Below are positions 54,623 through 62,125 of a stretch of DNA of 64,000 bases, piece after piece. This DNA is from Pseudomonadota bacterium (GTDB lineage Bacteria > Pseudomonadota > Gammaproteobacteria > Burkholderiales > Gallionellaceae). Position 1 is the stretch's first letter. Every line of letters starts with the position of its first letter. The translations under genes were made by a program, and so were the position numbers. The stretch covers positions 186,001 through 250,000 of the forward strand of contig JAJYLY010000003.1 in the NCBI GenBank assembly GCA_021787435.1, in the 5' to 3' direction. The notes beneath the pieces were generated by a model, which was given only the letters and a program-made list of their open reading frames with translations, made no database searches and was not told the DNA's origin.

Positions 54623-55063
54623 TCATGTACCGTGTTTGATCGGGATGGATTTGAAGGCTCTGGGGGAGCTCATCATGTCTGCCAGGGTATACTGGTCGAG
54701 CACGCCAAGAAAACTGGATTGCGCATTGAAGATGACGCCTTTGAGCTTGCATGAAGCGCTGACGACGCATTTATCCGTTTCGGGATTGAAGCATTCCAGC
54801 AAATCGAAATCGGGTTCGGTCGACCGCACCACCGAGCCTATCAGTATGTCTTTTGCTGGGAGAGCGAGCTTGATGCCGCCATGCCTTCCCCGGTTCGTCA
54901 GGATATAGCCTTTCAGCCCCAGGCTGTGCACCACCTTGACCAGGTGATTGCGCGAGATATTGTAGAATTCGGCAAGTTCGGTGATGGTCGCCGTCCCATC
55001 TTCCTTGTGGGCAAGATAAAGCAGTACGCGCAGTGAATAGTCTGTATACAAGGTTAAACGCAT
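54623..55063 (-). CDS. nsrR: NsrR-like Rrf2-family regulator
   Basis: 146 residues from MRLTLYTDYSLRVLLYLAHK, start at 55063. The winged helix (1-80) has ELAEFYNISRNHLVKVVHSL; the Fe-S ligands are C-x7-C-x5-C (CFNPETDKCVVSASCKL), close to the NsrR C-x4/5-C-x5-C, and DQYTLADM is typical of NsrR. RNHLVK and GGIKLALP also match. NsrR senses NO through its Fe-S cluster and represses NO-detoxification genes. It lies divergent from a truncated hemoglobin, a likely target. The exact target cannot be shown from sequence. Confidence 0.85.
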   Translation of the reverse strand: MRLTLYTDYSLRVLLYLAHKEDGTATITELAEFYNISRNHLVKVVHSLGLKGYILTNRGRHGGIKLALPAKDILIGSVVRSTEPDFDLLECFNPETDKCVVSASCKLKGVIFNAQSSFLGVLDQYTLADMMSSPRAFKSIPIKHGT

Positions 55064-55130
55064 TTTCTTCTTCCAATCGCCTGCGGAATGTTCCCGCAAC
55101 TTAGATTTTAAACTATATGTAAATTTTTGC

Positions 55131-55159
55131 TTGACAGCCTTGATTGCAGATAATAACAT
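55131..55159 (+). promoter_or_regulatory. Promoter of the globin-reductase operon
   Basis: TTGACA at 55131-55136, TAACAT at 55154-55159, 17-base spacer. The -35 is perfect. It lies about 95 bases upstream of the globin start and directly ahead of the dyad at 55165-55210. Confidence 0.5.
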
Positions 55160-55164
55160 ATAAA

Positions 55165-55210
55165 AAGAATACATCTTTAATCCGACTTGGCAAGTCGGGG
55201 TTGTATTCTT
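55165..55210. promoter_or_regulatory. Nested dyad, candidate NsrR operator
   Basis: AAGAATACA (55165-55173) and TGTATTCTT (55202-55210) form a perfect 9-bp inverted pair. Inside is CCGACTT-GGC-AAGTCGG (55182-55198), another perfect pair. AATACATCTT at 55168-55177 matches the right half of the known NsrR consensus (AATRCATCTT). The dyad begins five bases after the -10, the right place to block initiation. A role for the inner palindrome in the RNA is possible. Confidence 0.5.
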
Positions 55211-55252
55211 ATTCGTCTGCCCGCAAGGCAGTAATTGTTAAAGGAGAGAAAT

Positions 55253-55615
55253 GTGAGTTTGTATACGGATATAGGCGGTGAACCCGCAGTGAATGCTGCA
55301 GTGGATATTTTCTATCGCAAGGTGCTGAAGGACGATCGCATCAATCGCTTCTTCTCCAATGTGGATATGGAGAAGCAGGCAGCCAAGCAAAAGGCTTTTC
55401 TGACGATGGCTTTTGGCGGTCCGCACAACTATACCGGCGAAGACATGAGAAGAGGTCACGCGCATCTGGTTGCACAGGGGTTAAACGATACGCATTTTGA
55501 CGCGGTGATGGAGCATATCGGTGCAACACTCACCGAGCTCAAAGTGCCTGCGAATCTTATCGCACAGGCAGCTGCAATAGCCGAGAGCACCCGCAAAGAC
55601 GTGCTGGGTAAGTAA
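55253..55615 (+). CDS. Truncated hemoglobin (group I type)
   Basis: About 120 residues. The GTG at 55253 is chosen because AAGGAGAGAAAT lies directly upstream; the ATG two bases earlier (55251) is followed at once by a stop. The 2-on-2 globin fold shows LYTDIGGEPAVNAAVDIFYR, FFSNVDMEKQAAKQKAFLTM and GPHNYTGEDMRRGHAHLV, with the proximal His in HAHLV. Such globins oxidise NO to nitrate when reduced by a partner. The adjacent ferredoxin-reductase is that likely partner. Confidence 0.88.
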   Translation: MSLYTDIGGEPAVNAAVDIFYRKVLKDDRINRFFSNVDMEKQAAKQKAFLTMAFGGPHNYTGEDMRRGHAHLVAQGLNDTHFDAVMEHIGATLTELKVPANLIAQAAAIAESTRKDVLGK

Positions 55616-55628
55616 GGTTAATTCGCCC

Positions 55629-56582
55629 ATGGCCAAAGTAATTTATGGCGGGCAGTCATATGAATGCGGAGAACATTCGGTTCTCGATTGTCTGACTGCC
55701 CAGGGTGTTGCTGTTCCTTCTTCCTGCCGTTCAGGCATCTGTCAGACTTGTCTGATGCGTGCGGTCACAGGAGAGATTCCCAAGCGTGCGCAGGAAGGAC
55801 TAAAGCCCACGCTTGCTGCGCAGAATTATTTCATGGCCTGCTCCTGCTTTCCCCAAAGCGACATTGAAGTGGTGCTGCCCGAAGCGGGCCTCAACAGGCT
55901 TGCAGCCCGCGTTGCCAGTGTCGAATACCTCAATGTTGATATACTCGGTATCAGGCTCGATCCTTCCAAACCGCTCGAATACAAGGCGGGCCAGTTCATT
56001 AACCTGTTCAAGGACAAAGCCACAGCGCGCTGCTATTCGCTGGCCAGTTTGCCGGCGCTTGATGAACCGCTCTTTCTCAATGTGAGGAAGGTGCCTGGCG
56101 GCTTGGTGAGCAACTGGTTGTTTGAAAACCTGAAGGCGGGCGACGAGGTTGAAATTTCGGAAGCAACTGGAGATTGCTTTTATGTGCCAGGCAATGCCGA
56201 TCAGAACATACTGCTGATCGCCACGGGAACGGGCCTGGCACCTTTGTATGGGATCGTTCGCGATGCGCTGATGAACGGCCATAAAGGCAAACTCAGCCTG
56301 TATCACGGCAGCTACGATACCTCCGGGTTTTATCTGGTCGATGAATTGAAAGAACTTGAAAGACTGCATGATAACTTTAGCTATGTTCCCTGTGTATCTG
56401 AAGGCGCTGCGCCGAAAGGCTATGTGCGGGGGATGGTGCTGGACGCAGCGTTAAACGACCATCCTGACTTGTCCGGCTGGCGTGTGTTTTTATGCGGCAA
56501 CCCGAACATGGTCAATGCGGCAAAAAAACAGACGTTTTTTGCCGGCGCTTCGATGCGCGACATCTTTGCCGACCCGTTCTGA
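55629..56582 (+). CDS. 2Fe-2S ferredoxin/FAD-NAD(P) reductase
   Basis: 317 residues. An N-terminal plant-type ferredoxin domain has CRSGICQTCLM and a later Cys (FMACSCFPQ) as cluster ligands. The FAD domain (about 95-200) has YKAGQFINLF and RCYSLASLP; the NAD(P) domain (200-317) has NILLIATGTGLAPLYGIV and VFLCGNPNM. Together it is an electron-transfer module like those of oxygenase reductases. Placed 13 bases after the globin gene, it would supply electrons to the globin, giving a split analogue of flavohemoglobin. Confidence 0.88.
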   Translation: MAKVIYGGQSYECGEHSVLDCLTAQGVAVPSSCRSGICQTCLMRAVTGEIPKRAQEGLKPTLAAQNYFMACSCFPQSDIEVVLPEAGLNRLAARVASVEYLNVDILGIRLDPSKPLEYKAGQFINLFKDKATARCYSLASLPALDEPLFLNVRKVPGGLVSNWLFENLKAGDEVEISEATGDCFYVPGNADQNILLIATGTGLAPLYGIVRDALMNGHKGKLSLYHGSYDTSGFYLVDELKELERLHDNFSYVPCVSEGAAPKGYVRGMVLDAALNDHPDLSGWRVFLCGNPNMVNAAKKQTFFAGASMRDIFADPF

Positions 56583-56590
56583 GTACTGAT

Positions 56591-57052
56591 TCAGATGGGT
56601 AGCGCTGTGTTGTCCACTACGCGGCGCAGCACAAAACTGGAGTGCACACCCGTCACCCCGGTGATCCTCGTGATGTGGTTCAACAGCAGTTCCTGATAGC
56701 TGTCCATGTCTGCGACGACCACCTTGATCTGGTAGTCTGCATCCTGTCCGGTGATCAGCAGGCATTCCAGGATTTCGGGAATCGCTGCGATCTTCGCCTC
56801 GAAGTTGTCGAAGCGTTCGGGCGTGTGCTTGTCCATCGAAATATGGATCAGCGCCATCAGGGACAGCCCCAGCTTTCTGGCATCTACTATCGCCCGATAC
56901 CCGGTGACAAGTCCGGATTCTTCGAGGGTGTGCAGGCGCCGCAGGCAGGGCGAGGCGGACAACCCTATCCGCTCGGCAAGCTCCTGGTTACTGATGCGTC
57001 CCTCCTGCTGCAATATGCGCAGAATTTGTCTATCATAATTGTCCAGCTTCAT
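56591..57052 (-). CDS. Lrp/AsnC-family regulator
   Basis: 153 residues from MKLDNYDRQILRILQQEGRI. The HTH (about 20-45) has SNQELAERIGLSASPCLRRL. The C-terminal RAM domain binds amino acids: ALIHISMDKHTPERFDNFEA and LLITGQDADYQIKVVVADMD. The gene is divergent from leuA, and a set of dyads lies between, so it may regulate leuA in response to leucine or a related ligand; this is inferred from position. Confidence 0.9.
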   Translation of the reverse strand: MKLDNYDRQILRILQQEGRISNQELAERIGLSASPCLRRLHTLEESGLVTGYRAIVDARKLGLSLMALIHISMDKHTPERFDNFEAKIAAIPEILECLLITGQDADYQIKVVVADMDSYQELLLNHITRITGVTGVHSSFVLRRVVDNTALPI

Positions 57053-57090
57053 GAAATCACTCCATAAAATATAAATTTCAAATATTTGAT

Positions 57091-57134
57091 ATATACGGCA
57101 ATATAATTGCAAATTATGTCGTATATGTGCCGTA
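57091..57134. promoter_or_regulatory. Dyad cluster between lrp-like gene and leuA
   Basis: Three nested pairs: ATATACG (57091-57097) with CGTATAT (57120-57126); GCAAT-ATA-ATTGC (57098-57110); and TACGGCA (57094-57100) with TGCCGTA (57128-57134). AT-rich, in the region of both promoters. A candidate operator for the Lrp-like protein. Confidence 0.45.
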
Positions 57135-57201
57135 AAACGCAAGCACATGCCGCCCTTGTCTGGGTATGATGGCGCTCATAAAGTTTATATCGAGGTGCGC
57201 C

Positions 57202-58869
57202 ATGATGCAGAAATATAATCCATACACCCCTGTCAATCTTGCCGACCGGCAATGGCCGAGCCGCACGATTGCGCAACATCCCGTCTGGATGAGTTCTGAT
57301 TTGCGGGACGGCAATCAGTCGCTTTTCGAGCCGATGAATCTTGATCGGAAACTGCGCATGTTCAACATGCTCTGCGAAATCGGTTTCAAGGAAATCGAAA
57401 TTGCATTCCCTTCTGCCTCTGAGATTGAGTTCGCCTTCGTGCGCCACCTGATTGAGGAGAATCGCATTCCTTCAGACGTCACGATAGAGGTGCTGACTGC
57501 GGCGCGCGAGCCTCTTATCCGCCGCACGATGGAGTCGCTCAAGGGGGCGCGGCGCGCAATCGTGCATGTGTACAACGCGACTTCAAAGCCGTTTCGTGAG
57601 ATGGTGTTCGGCATGAGCCGCAGGGAAGTCGTCGAGATGGCGGTCAATGCGGTGCTGCTGATCAAGGAGCTGGCAGCCAAGCAACCAATGACCGAATGGG
57701 CGCTTGAATACAGCCCGGAGACGTTTTCCTCGACCGAGCTCGAATTCTCACTTGAGATATGCAATGCGGTGACTCAAGCCTGGGGAGCGACGCCGGAAAA
57801 CAGGGTGATCATCAACCTTCCTGCGACGGTCGAGGTCGCAACTCCCAATGTGTATGCCGACCAGATCGAGTGGATGCACCGGCATCTTGCAAGGCGGGAC
57901 AGCGTGATACTGAGCCTGCATGCACACAACGACAGAGGCACTGCAGTTGCCGCAACAGAACTGGGGCTGATGGCGGGGGCGGAGCGCGTCGAAGGCTGTC
58001 TGTTCGGCAACGGGGAGCGCACCGGAAATGTCGATATCGTGACGCTTGCACTGAATCTGCATACGCAAGGAGTGGAATCTGGGCTCGATCTTTCGGACAT
58101 CAACAAGGTTGCGCGCACCGTTGAGCATTGCAACCAGATAACGATACATCCGCGCCATCCATATGCAGGCGATCTGGTGTTCACGGCCTTCTCCGGCTCT
58201 CATCAGGATGCGATCAAAAAGGGTTTTGCCAGACAGAAGCCGGATGAACCGTGGAATGTGCCCTATCTGCCGCTTGACCCCAAGGATGTTGGTCGCAACT
58301 ATGATTCGGTGATCCGGGTCAACAGCCAGTCCGGCAAGGGAGGCATCGCCTACCTGATGGAAACGGAGTACGGTGTGGTCATGCCGCGCCGCCTGCAGGT
58401 CGAATTTTCTGCGGTGGTGCAAAAACACGCCGACCGGAATGGCGGCGAATTGAGCGCTGCAGACATATGGCGGATTTTTTCCGCAGCTTATCTTGATGCA
58501 TCATCACCCGTGGGTTATCTTGCGCATCATCTTTTCGAGGCGGGAGAATGGCAGGGCATCAGTCTTGAAATAGAGATGGATGGCGCGAATCGGACCATCA
58601 AGGGTGAAGGAAACGGCCCTGTCGATGCCGCAGTTCATGCGTTAAGGCATGCCGGAGTGAATGTTCAGGTGACGGGTTACGATGAATCCGCGATGGGTAT
58701 CAGTGCCGATGGAGGCAATGCCAGAGCCTGTGCATTCATCGAGATTGCGCATGAACTCGGCAGCAACTATGGGGTGGGGATGGACGAGAATATCGTGACC
58801 GCTGCGGTTAAGGCGTTATTCAGCGGTGTGAACCGGATCAAGGCATCGCAGGGAAGTCGGTATGCGTGA
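57202..58869 (+). CDS. leuA: 2-Isopropylmalate synthase (type 2 LeuA)
   Basis: About 555 residues, first step of leucine synthesis (acetyl-CoA plus 2-oxoisovalerate). SSDLRDGNQSLFEPM has the metal-binding Asp; LSLHAHNDRGTAVAATELGL the two metal His, and CLFGNGERTGNVDIVTLALN the active-site loop. The C-terminal third (about 430-555) is the leucine-binding regulatory domain. The N-terminal PYTPVNLADRQWPSR form identifies type 2 (alpha-IPMS2, as in Corynebacterium and many proteobacteria). The ATG at 57202 has GAGG upstream. leuBCD are not near. Confidence 0.93.
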   Translation: MMQKYNPYTPVNLADRQWPSRTIAQHPVWMSSDLRDGNQSLFEPMNLDRKLRMFNMLCEIGFKEIEIAFPSASEIEFAFVRHLIEENRIPSDVTIEVLTAAREPLIRRTMESLKGARRAIVHVYNATSKPFREMVFGMSRREVVEMAVNAVLLIKELAAKQPMTEWALEYSPETFSSTELEFSLEICNAVTQAWGATPENRVIINLPATVEVATPNVYADQIEWMHRHLARRDSVILSLHAHNDRGTAVAATELGLMAGAERVEGCLFGNGERTGNVDIVTLALNLHTQGVESGLDLSDINKVARTVEHCNQITIHPRHPYAGDLVFTAFSGSHQDAIKKGFARQKPDEPWNVPYLPLDPKDVGRNYDSVIRVNSQSGKGGIAYLMETEYGVVMPRRLQVEFSAVVQKHADRNGGELSAADIWRIFSAAYLDASSPVGYLAHHLFEAGEWQGISLEIEMDGANRTIKGEGNGPVDAAVHALRHAGVNVQVTGYDESAMGISADGGNARACAFIEIAHELGSNYGVGMDENIVTAAVKALFSGVNRIKASQGSRYA

Positions 58870-59758
58870 AGGCGCTTATGCAGGTGTGATGTTTGCATTG
58901 CTTGCTGCGGTGGGTTTTTCGGCCAAGGCGATCCTGGTCAAGCTGGCTTATCAGTATCGCGTCGACACCGTCACGCTGCTCGCGTTGCGCATGGCCTTCG
59001 CCATGCCGTTTTTCATCGCCGTCCTGCTGTGGGTGCGCCGAAGGCAGCTATGTGCGCTTATGCCAAGCGACTGGCTTATGATTTTTGGACTGGGCCTGGT
59101 TGGCTACTATCTTTCCAGCCTCTTTGATTTTCTTGGCCTGCAATACATCACCGCGGGCCTTGAGCGCCTGATCCTGTTTCTTTATCCGACCATCACGGTG
59201 ATTTTATCGGCGCTGATATACAGGCGCGCGATAGGAAAAAGAGTGCTCGTCGCGATGGCGCTGAGCTACGCCGGAATCGCGCTGGTGTTCCTGCACGATG
59301 CAGGCAGCAGGCAGGGGGAGTCAGTCCTGCTGGGTGCCATGCTGGTGTTTGCGAGCACGCTGTCGTATTCGATCTATCTGGTGGGGGCAGGGCATGCGAT
59401 TGCGCGCATCGGGGCTGAGCGATTTACCTCCTATGCGATGATCGTCGCAAGTGCGGCCTGCCTGTTGCAGTTTGGAGCAACGCATCCCCTGAGTGCGCTT
59501 GAACTGCCGGTGCGCGTTTACGAATATGCGATCGCGATGGCGGTTTTTTCTACGGTGCTGCCGGTGTTCCTGCTGTCATATGCGATAAGGCACATCGGCT
59601 CGGCCCATGCATCGCTGATTGGTTCGATAGGCCCGGTCAGCACGATTTATCTGGCGTATCTGTTCTTGAACGAGCAGGTTACGCTGTTGCAGATCGCAGG
59701 AGCCATGCTGGTGATGAGCGGGGTGCTCATCATCAGCCTGAACAGAAACAGACCGTAA
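58862..59758 (+). CDS. EamA/DMT-superfamily transporter
   Basis: 298 residues, ten predicted helices in two repeats of five, the usual drug/metabolite transporter layout. GFSAKAILVKLAYQYRVDTV and LIGSIGPVSTIYLAYLFLNE mark the two EamA halves. It overlaps leuA by eight bases, so it is co-expressed; exporters of amino acids are common in this family, so it may export a leucine-pathway compound. Substrate not known. Confidence 0.87.
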   Translation: MREGAYAGVMFALLAAVGFSAKAILVKLAYQYRVDTVTLLALRMAFAMPFFIAVLLWVRRRQLCALMPSDWLMIFGLGLVGYYLSSLFDFLGLQYITAGLERLILFLYPTITVILSALIYRRAIGKRVLVAMALSYAGIALVFLHDAGSRQGESVLLGAMLVFASTLSYSIYLVGAGHAIARIGAERFTSYAMIVASAACLLQFGATHPLSALELPVRVYEYAIAMAVFSTVLPVFLLSYAIRHIGSAHASLIGSIGPVSTIYLAYLFLNEQVTLLQIAGAMLVMSGVLIISLNRNRP

Positions 59759-59819
59759 GCCGTGCGATGAGTTGCACATGGGAATACAATACGGCATCTG
59801 ACTGGTTTTGAGAGGCGCC

Positions 59820-61076
59820 ATGAATTTTTTTGAATGGATGCCGCCTGAGTGGGCGCATGTGCTGTTCGTGCTTTTCCTTTCCTTCCTGATCGGACTGGAA
59901 CGCGAAGAACGCAAGGACAAGGATGGACACTATTCATTCGGTGGCGTGCGCACTTTCCCGCTGATCGGGCTGATCGGCTATTCGATGAGCCAGTTGTCCG
60001 GCGGAGAACTTCTGCCACAAGCGATCGGTTTTGCCGTGGTGGGTGGATTTCTGATGATTTCCTACTGGCACAAGCTCACCACTTCCGCTAGTTCCGGCGT
60101 CACCTCGGAGATGTCGGGACTTGCCACCTATCTTGTGGGCGCATTTGTCTATCACGAGATGTTTTGGATCGCCACCGCGCTGACGGTCTCAAGTCTCCTG
60201 TTGCTCGAGCTCAAGGAGGGGCTGGAAAGTCTGGCCAGGCGAATCGAAAGCACGGACATCCTGACCTTTGCCAAATTCCTGTTCCTGTCTGCGGTAATAC
60301 TGCCCCTGCTGCCCGACATGCCTTACGGCCAGTTCCAGATCAATCCTTTCAAGACTTGGCTGGTCGTGGTGGCAGTCAGCACGGTTTCGTATGGCAGCTA
60401 TGTGCTGCAGCGCCTGACCAGGGAGAAGGGCGGCGTGATTCTGGCTGCACTCTTGGGTGGCGCATATTCATCTACGGTGGCAACTGTCGCGCTTGCCAGG
60501 CGCGCAAAGGGCGAGGAGCAGCCACATCTCTTTGCCGGCGGAATACTGATCGCATCGGGGGTGATGTATCTGCGGCTTGCGGTTTTGCTGGCGCTGTTCA
60601 ATCAGGAACTGATGAAGCGGCTGGCAATCCCGTTTGTCGTTCTGGCATGCATCGCGATGATCGCAGGCTGGCTCTGGTCCAGGCAGTCGGATGCTGTCGC
60701 CATGAAGGGAAGCCGTGTGGCGGAGCCCAAGAACCCGCTTGAAATCAGCGCAGCGTTGCTCTTCGCATTGCTGTTTGTCGGCATGCTGGTCGCAACGCAC
60801 CTGGCCGTGACTTACCTTGGAGAAAACGGGGTCTACACGCTGGCAGCCATCATGGGTGTGACCGATGTGGATCCCTTCATCATGGGACTCACGCAGTCCG
60901 CACCCATGTTGACGCCGTTGCATGTGGCGTCATCCAGCATTTTGATTGCTGCAGCCAGCAACAACGTGATCAAGGGAATCTACGCCTATGCGCTGTCCTC
61001 GCGTCAGGTGGGAATGCAGAGCCTCTTGCTGTTGCTGGGCCTGGCTGCACTTGGATTGCTGCCCATGTTTTGGTGA
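59820..61076 (+). CDS. MgtC/DUF4010-family membrane protein
   Basis: About 418 residues. The N-terminal half begins NFFEWMPPEWAHVLFVLFLS and contains FLIGLEREERKDKDGHYSFG and GGVRTFPLIGLIG, the MgtC/SapB signature. The C-terminal half (about 190-418) is the DUF4010 domain, another six or more helices (AASNNVIKGIYAYALSSRQV). ATG at 59820 with GAGAGGCGCC upstream. Function not established; MgtC proteins relate to magnesium limitation. Confidence 0.85.
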   Translation: MNFFEWMPPEWAHVLFVLFLSFLIGLEREERKDKDGHYSFGGVRTFPLIGLIGYSMSQLSGGELLPQAIGFAVVGGFLMISYWHKLTTSASSGVTSEMSGLATYLVGAFVYHEMFWIATALTVSSLLLLELKEGLESLARRIESTDILTFAKFLFLSAVILPLLPDMPYGQFQINPFKTWLVVVAVSTVSYGSYVLQRLTREKGGVILAALLGGAYSSTVATVALARRAKGEEQPHLFAGGILIASGVMYLRLAVLLALFNQELMKRLAIPFVVLACIAMIAGWLWSRQSDAVAMKGSRVAEPKNPLEISAALLFALLFVGMLVATHLAVTYLGENGVYTLAAIMGVTDVDPFIMGLTQSAPMLTPLHVASSSILIAAASNNVIKGIYAYALSSRQVGMQSLLLLLGLAALGLLPMFW

Positions 61077-61133
61077 GTCAAGTCAGGCATAATCTGAAGT
61101 GCCTGCGGTTTCGTCTTGATAAAGGAGGACGAT

Positions 61134-61352
61134 ATGTATTCAGATCACATGTGGCTCGGCGGCGGATGGATGATGTTTCCTTGGCTCTTCTTTCTGACCC
61201 TGTTCGTTCTCGCCTTTTTGTGGAAAAGCAGAAGCTCCTCCGGTTCTTCCCAGGATGAACCCGGGACTGCACTGGAGATATTGAAGAAGCGTTACGCGAA
61301 GGGCGAGATAACTAGGGATGAGTTCGAGAAAATGAAGCAGGACATTTCCTGA
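61134..61352 (+). CDS. SHOCT-domain membrane protein
   Basis: 72 residues from ATG 61134; AAGGAGGACGAT is a near-perfect ribosome site. An aromatic N-terminal helix (WMMFPWLFFLTLFVLAFLW) and a short linker precede the C-terminal SHOCT motif (ALEILKKRYAKGEITRDEFE). SHOCT is a short oligomerisation domain. Its 3' end lies 37 bases from the Tn7-like transposon end, so it may be the transposon's target gene. Confidence 0.82.
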   Translation: MYSDHMWLGGGWMMFPWLFFLTLFVLAFLWKSRSSSGSSQDEPGTALEILKKRYAKGEITRDEFEKMKQDIS

Positions 61353-61387
61353 TCAAGTCAACCCAGACTGCAATCTTTAAAGGGCAA

Positions 61388-61446
61388 CTGTAAACTCTAA
61401 AATTATTTGCGAATTTCTGTAAACAGGTACAGAATTATCTGCAAAT
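61388..61446 (+). repeat. Two direct TnsB-site-like repeats at transposon end
   Basis: Copy 1: CTGTAAAC (61388-61395), AATTAT (61401-61406), TTGC (61407-61410). Copy 2: CTGTAAAC (61417-61424), AATTAT (61433-61438), CTGC (61439-61442). Copy 2 ends three bases before the tnsA start codon at 61445, so TnsB binding could repress tns expression. Confidence 0.65.
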
Positions 61447-62125
61447 GAGCGGTCGGGCACAAACACCTGTAAGAAAAATCCCAATCGGTACGCGTAGCGT
61501 CACCGGCACGATGCCTAGCGGAGATCGATTCGAGTCTTCTCTTGAACGCGATCTAATGTATCTCCTTGACTTCGACAGTAACGTCGATAAGTTTGTGCCG
61601 CAACCAGTAACAATTGAATATATGGATGGCGATGGGAAGCCTCATACATATACTCCGGATATCCTAATTTATTATCGCAATGATATATCCGTAGAAAGAA
61701 ACCTGCGCAATATTCTTGGTGAAGTGAAATATCGCGAGGACCTACGTCAAAATTTCAAAGAATATAGACCAAAGTTTAAAGCAGCGATCCGCTTTGCTAA
61801 AGAGCGAGGCTGGTCGTTCCGTCTTTTAACCGAACGCGAGATTCGCACGCCCTACCTGAAAAATGCAAAATTTCTTTCCCGGTACAAGAAAATTGATTCC
61901 AACTCAATATCCGATCAAATCACGCTTGTGCTTGAAAAAATTCAAGAGCTTCAGGATACGAATGTTGATTCGTTGCTTGCCGAAATTTATCAAGACAAGA
62001 TAAATCAGGCTCAACTATTACCAATAGTGTGGCATTTGATTGCTAACCAACGGATTGGATGCAATTTGAATATTCCAGTCACGATGAGTACTCGCATCTG
62101 GATGATAGGTGTAAGAAATGAGTAA
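61445..62125 (+). CDS. tnsA: TnsA-like transposon endonuclease
   Basis: 226 residues. Restriction-enzyme-like fold: FESSLERDLMYLL (E34, matching Tn7 TnsA Glu63), TYTPDILIYY (D72) and ILGEVKYRED (E93, K95). TnsA cuts the 5' ends of the transposon, making true cut-and-paste. The C-terminal half would contact TnsC. No ribosome site is visible before the ATG. The stop overlaps tnsB by eight bases. Confidence 0.87.
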   Translation: MSGRAQTPVRKIPIGTRSVTGTMPSGDRFESSLERDLMYLLDFDSNVDKFVPQPVTIEYMDGDGKPHTYTPDILIYYRNDISVERNLRNILGEVKYREDLRQNFKEYRPKFKAAIRFAKERGWSFRLLTEREIRTPYLKNAKFLSRYKKIDSNSISDQITLVLEKIQELQDTNVDSLLAEIYQDKINQAQLLPIVWHLIANQRIGCNLNIPVTMSTRIWMIGVRNE

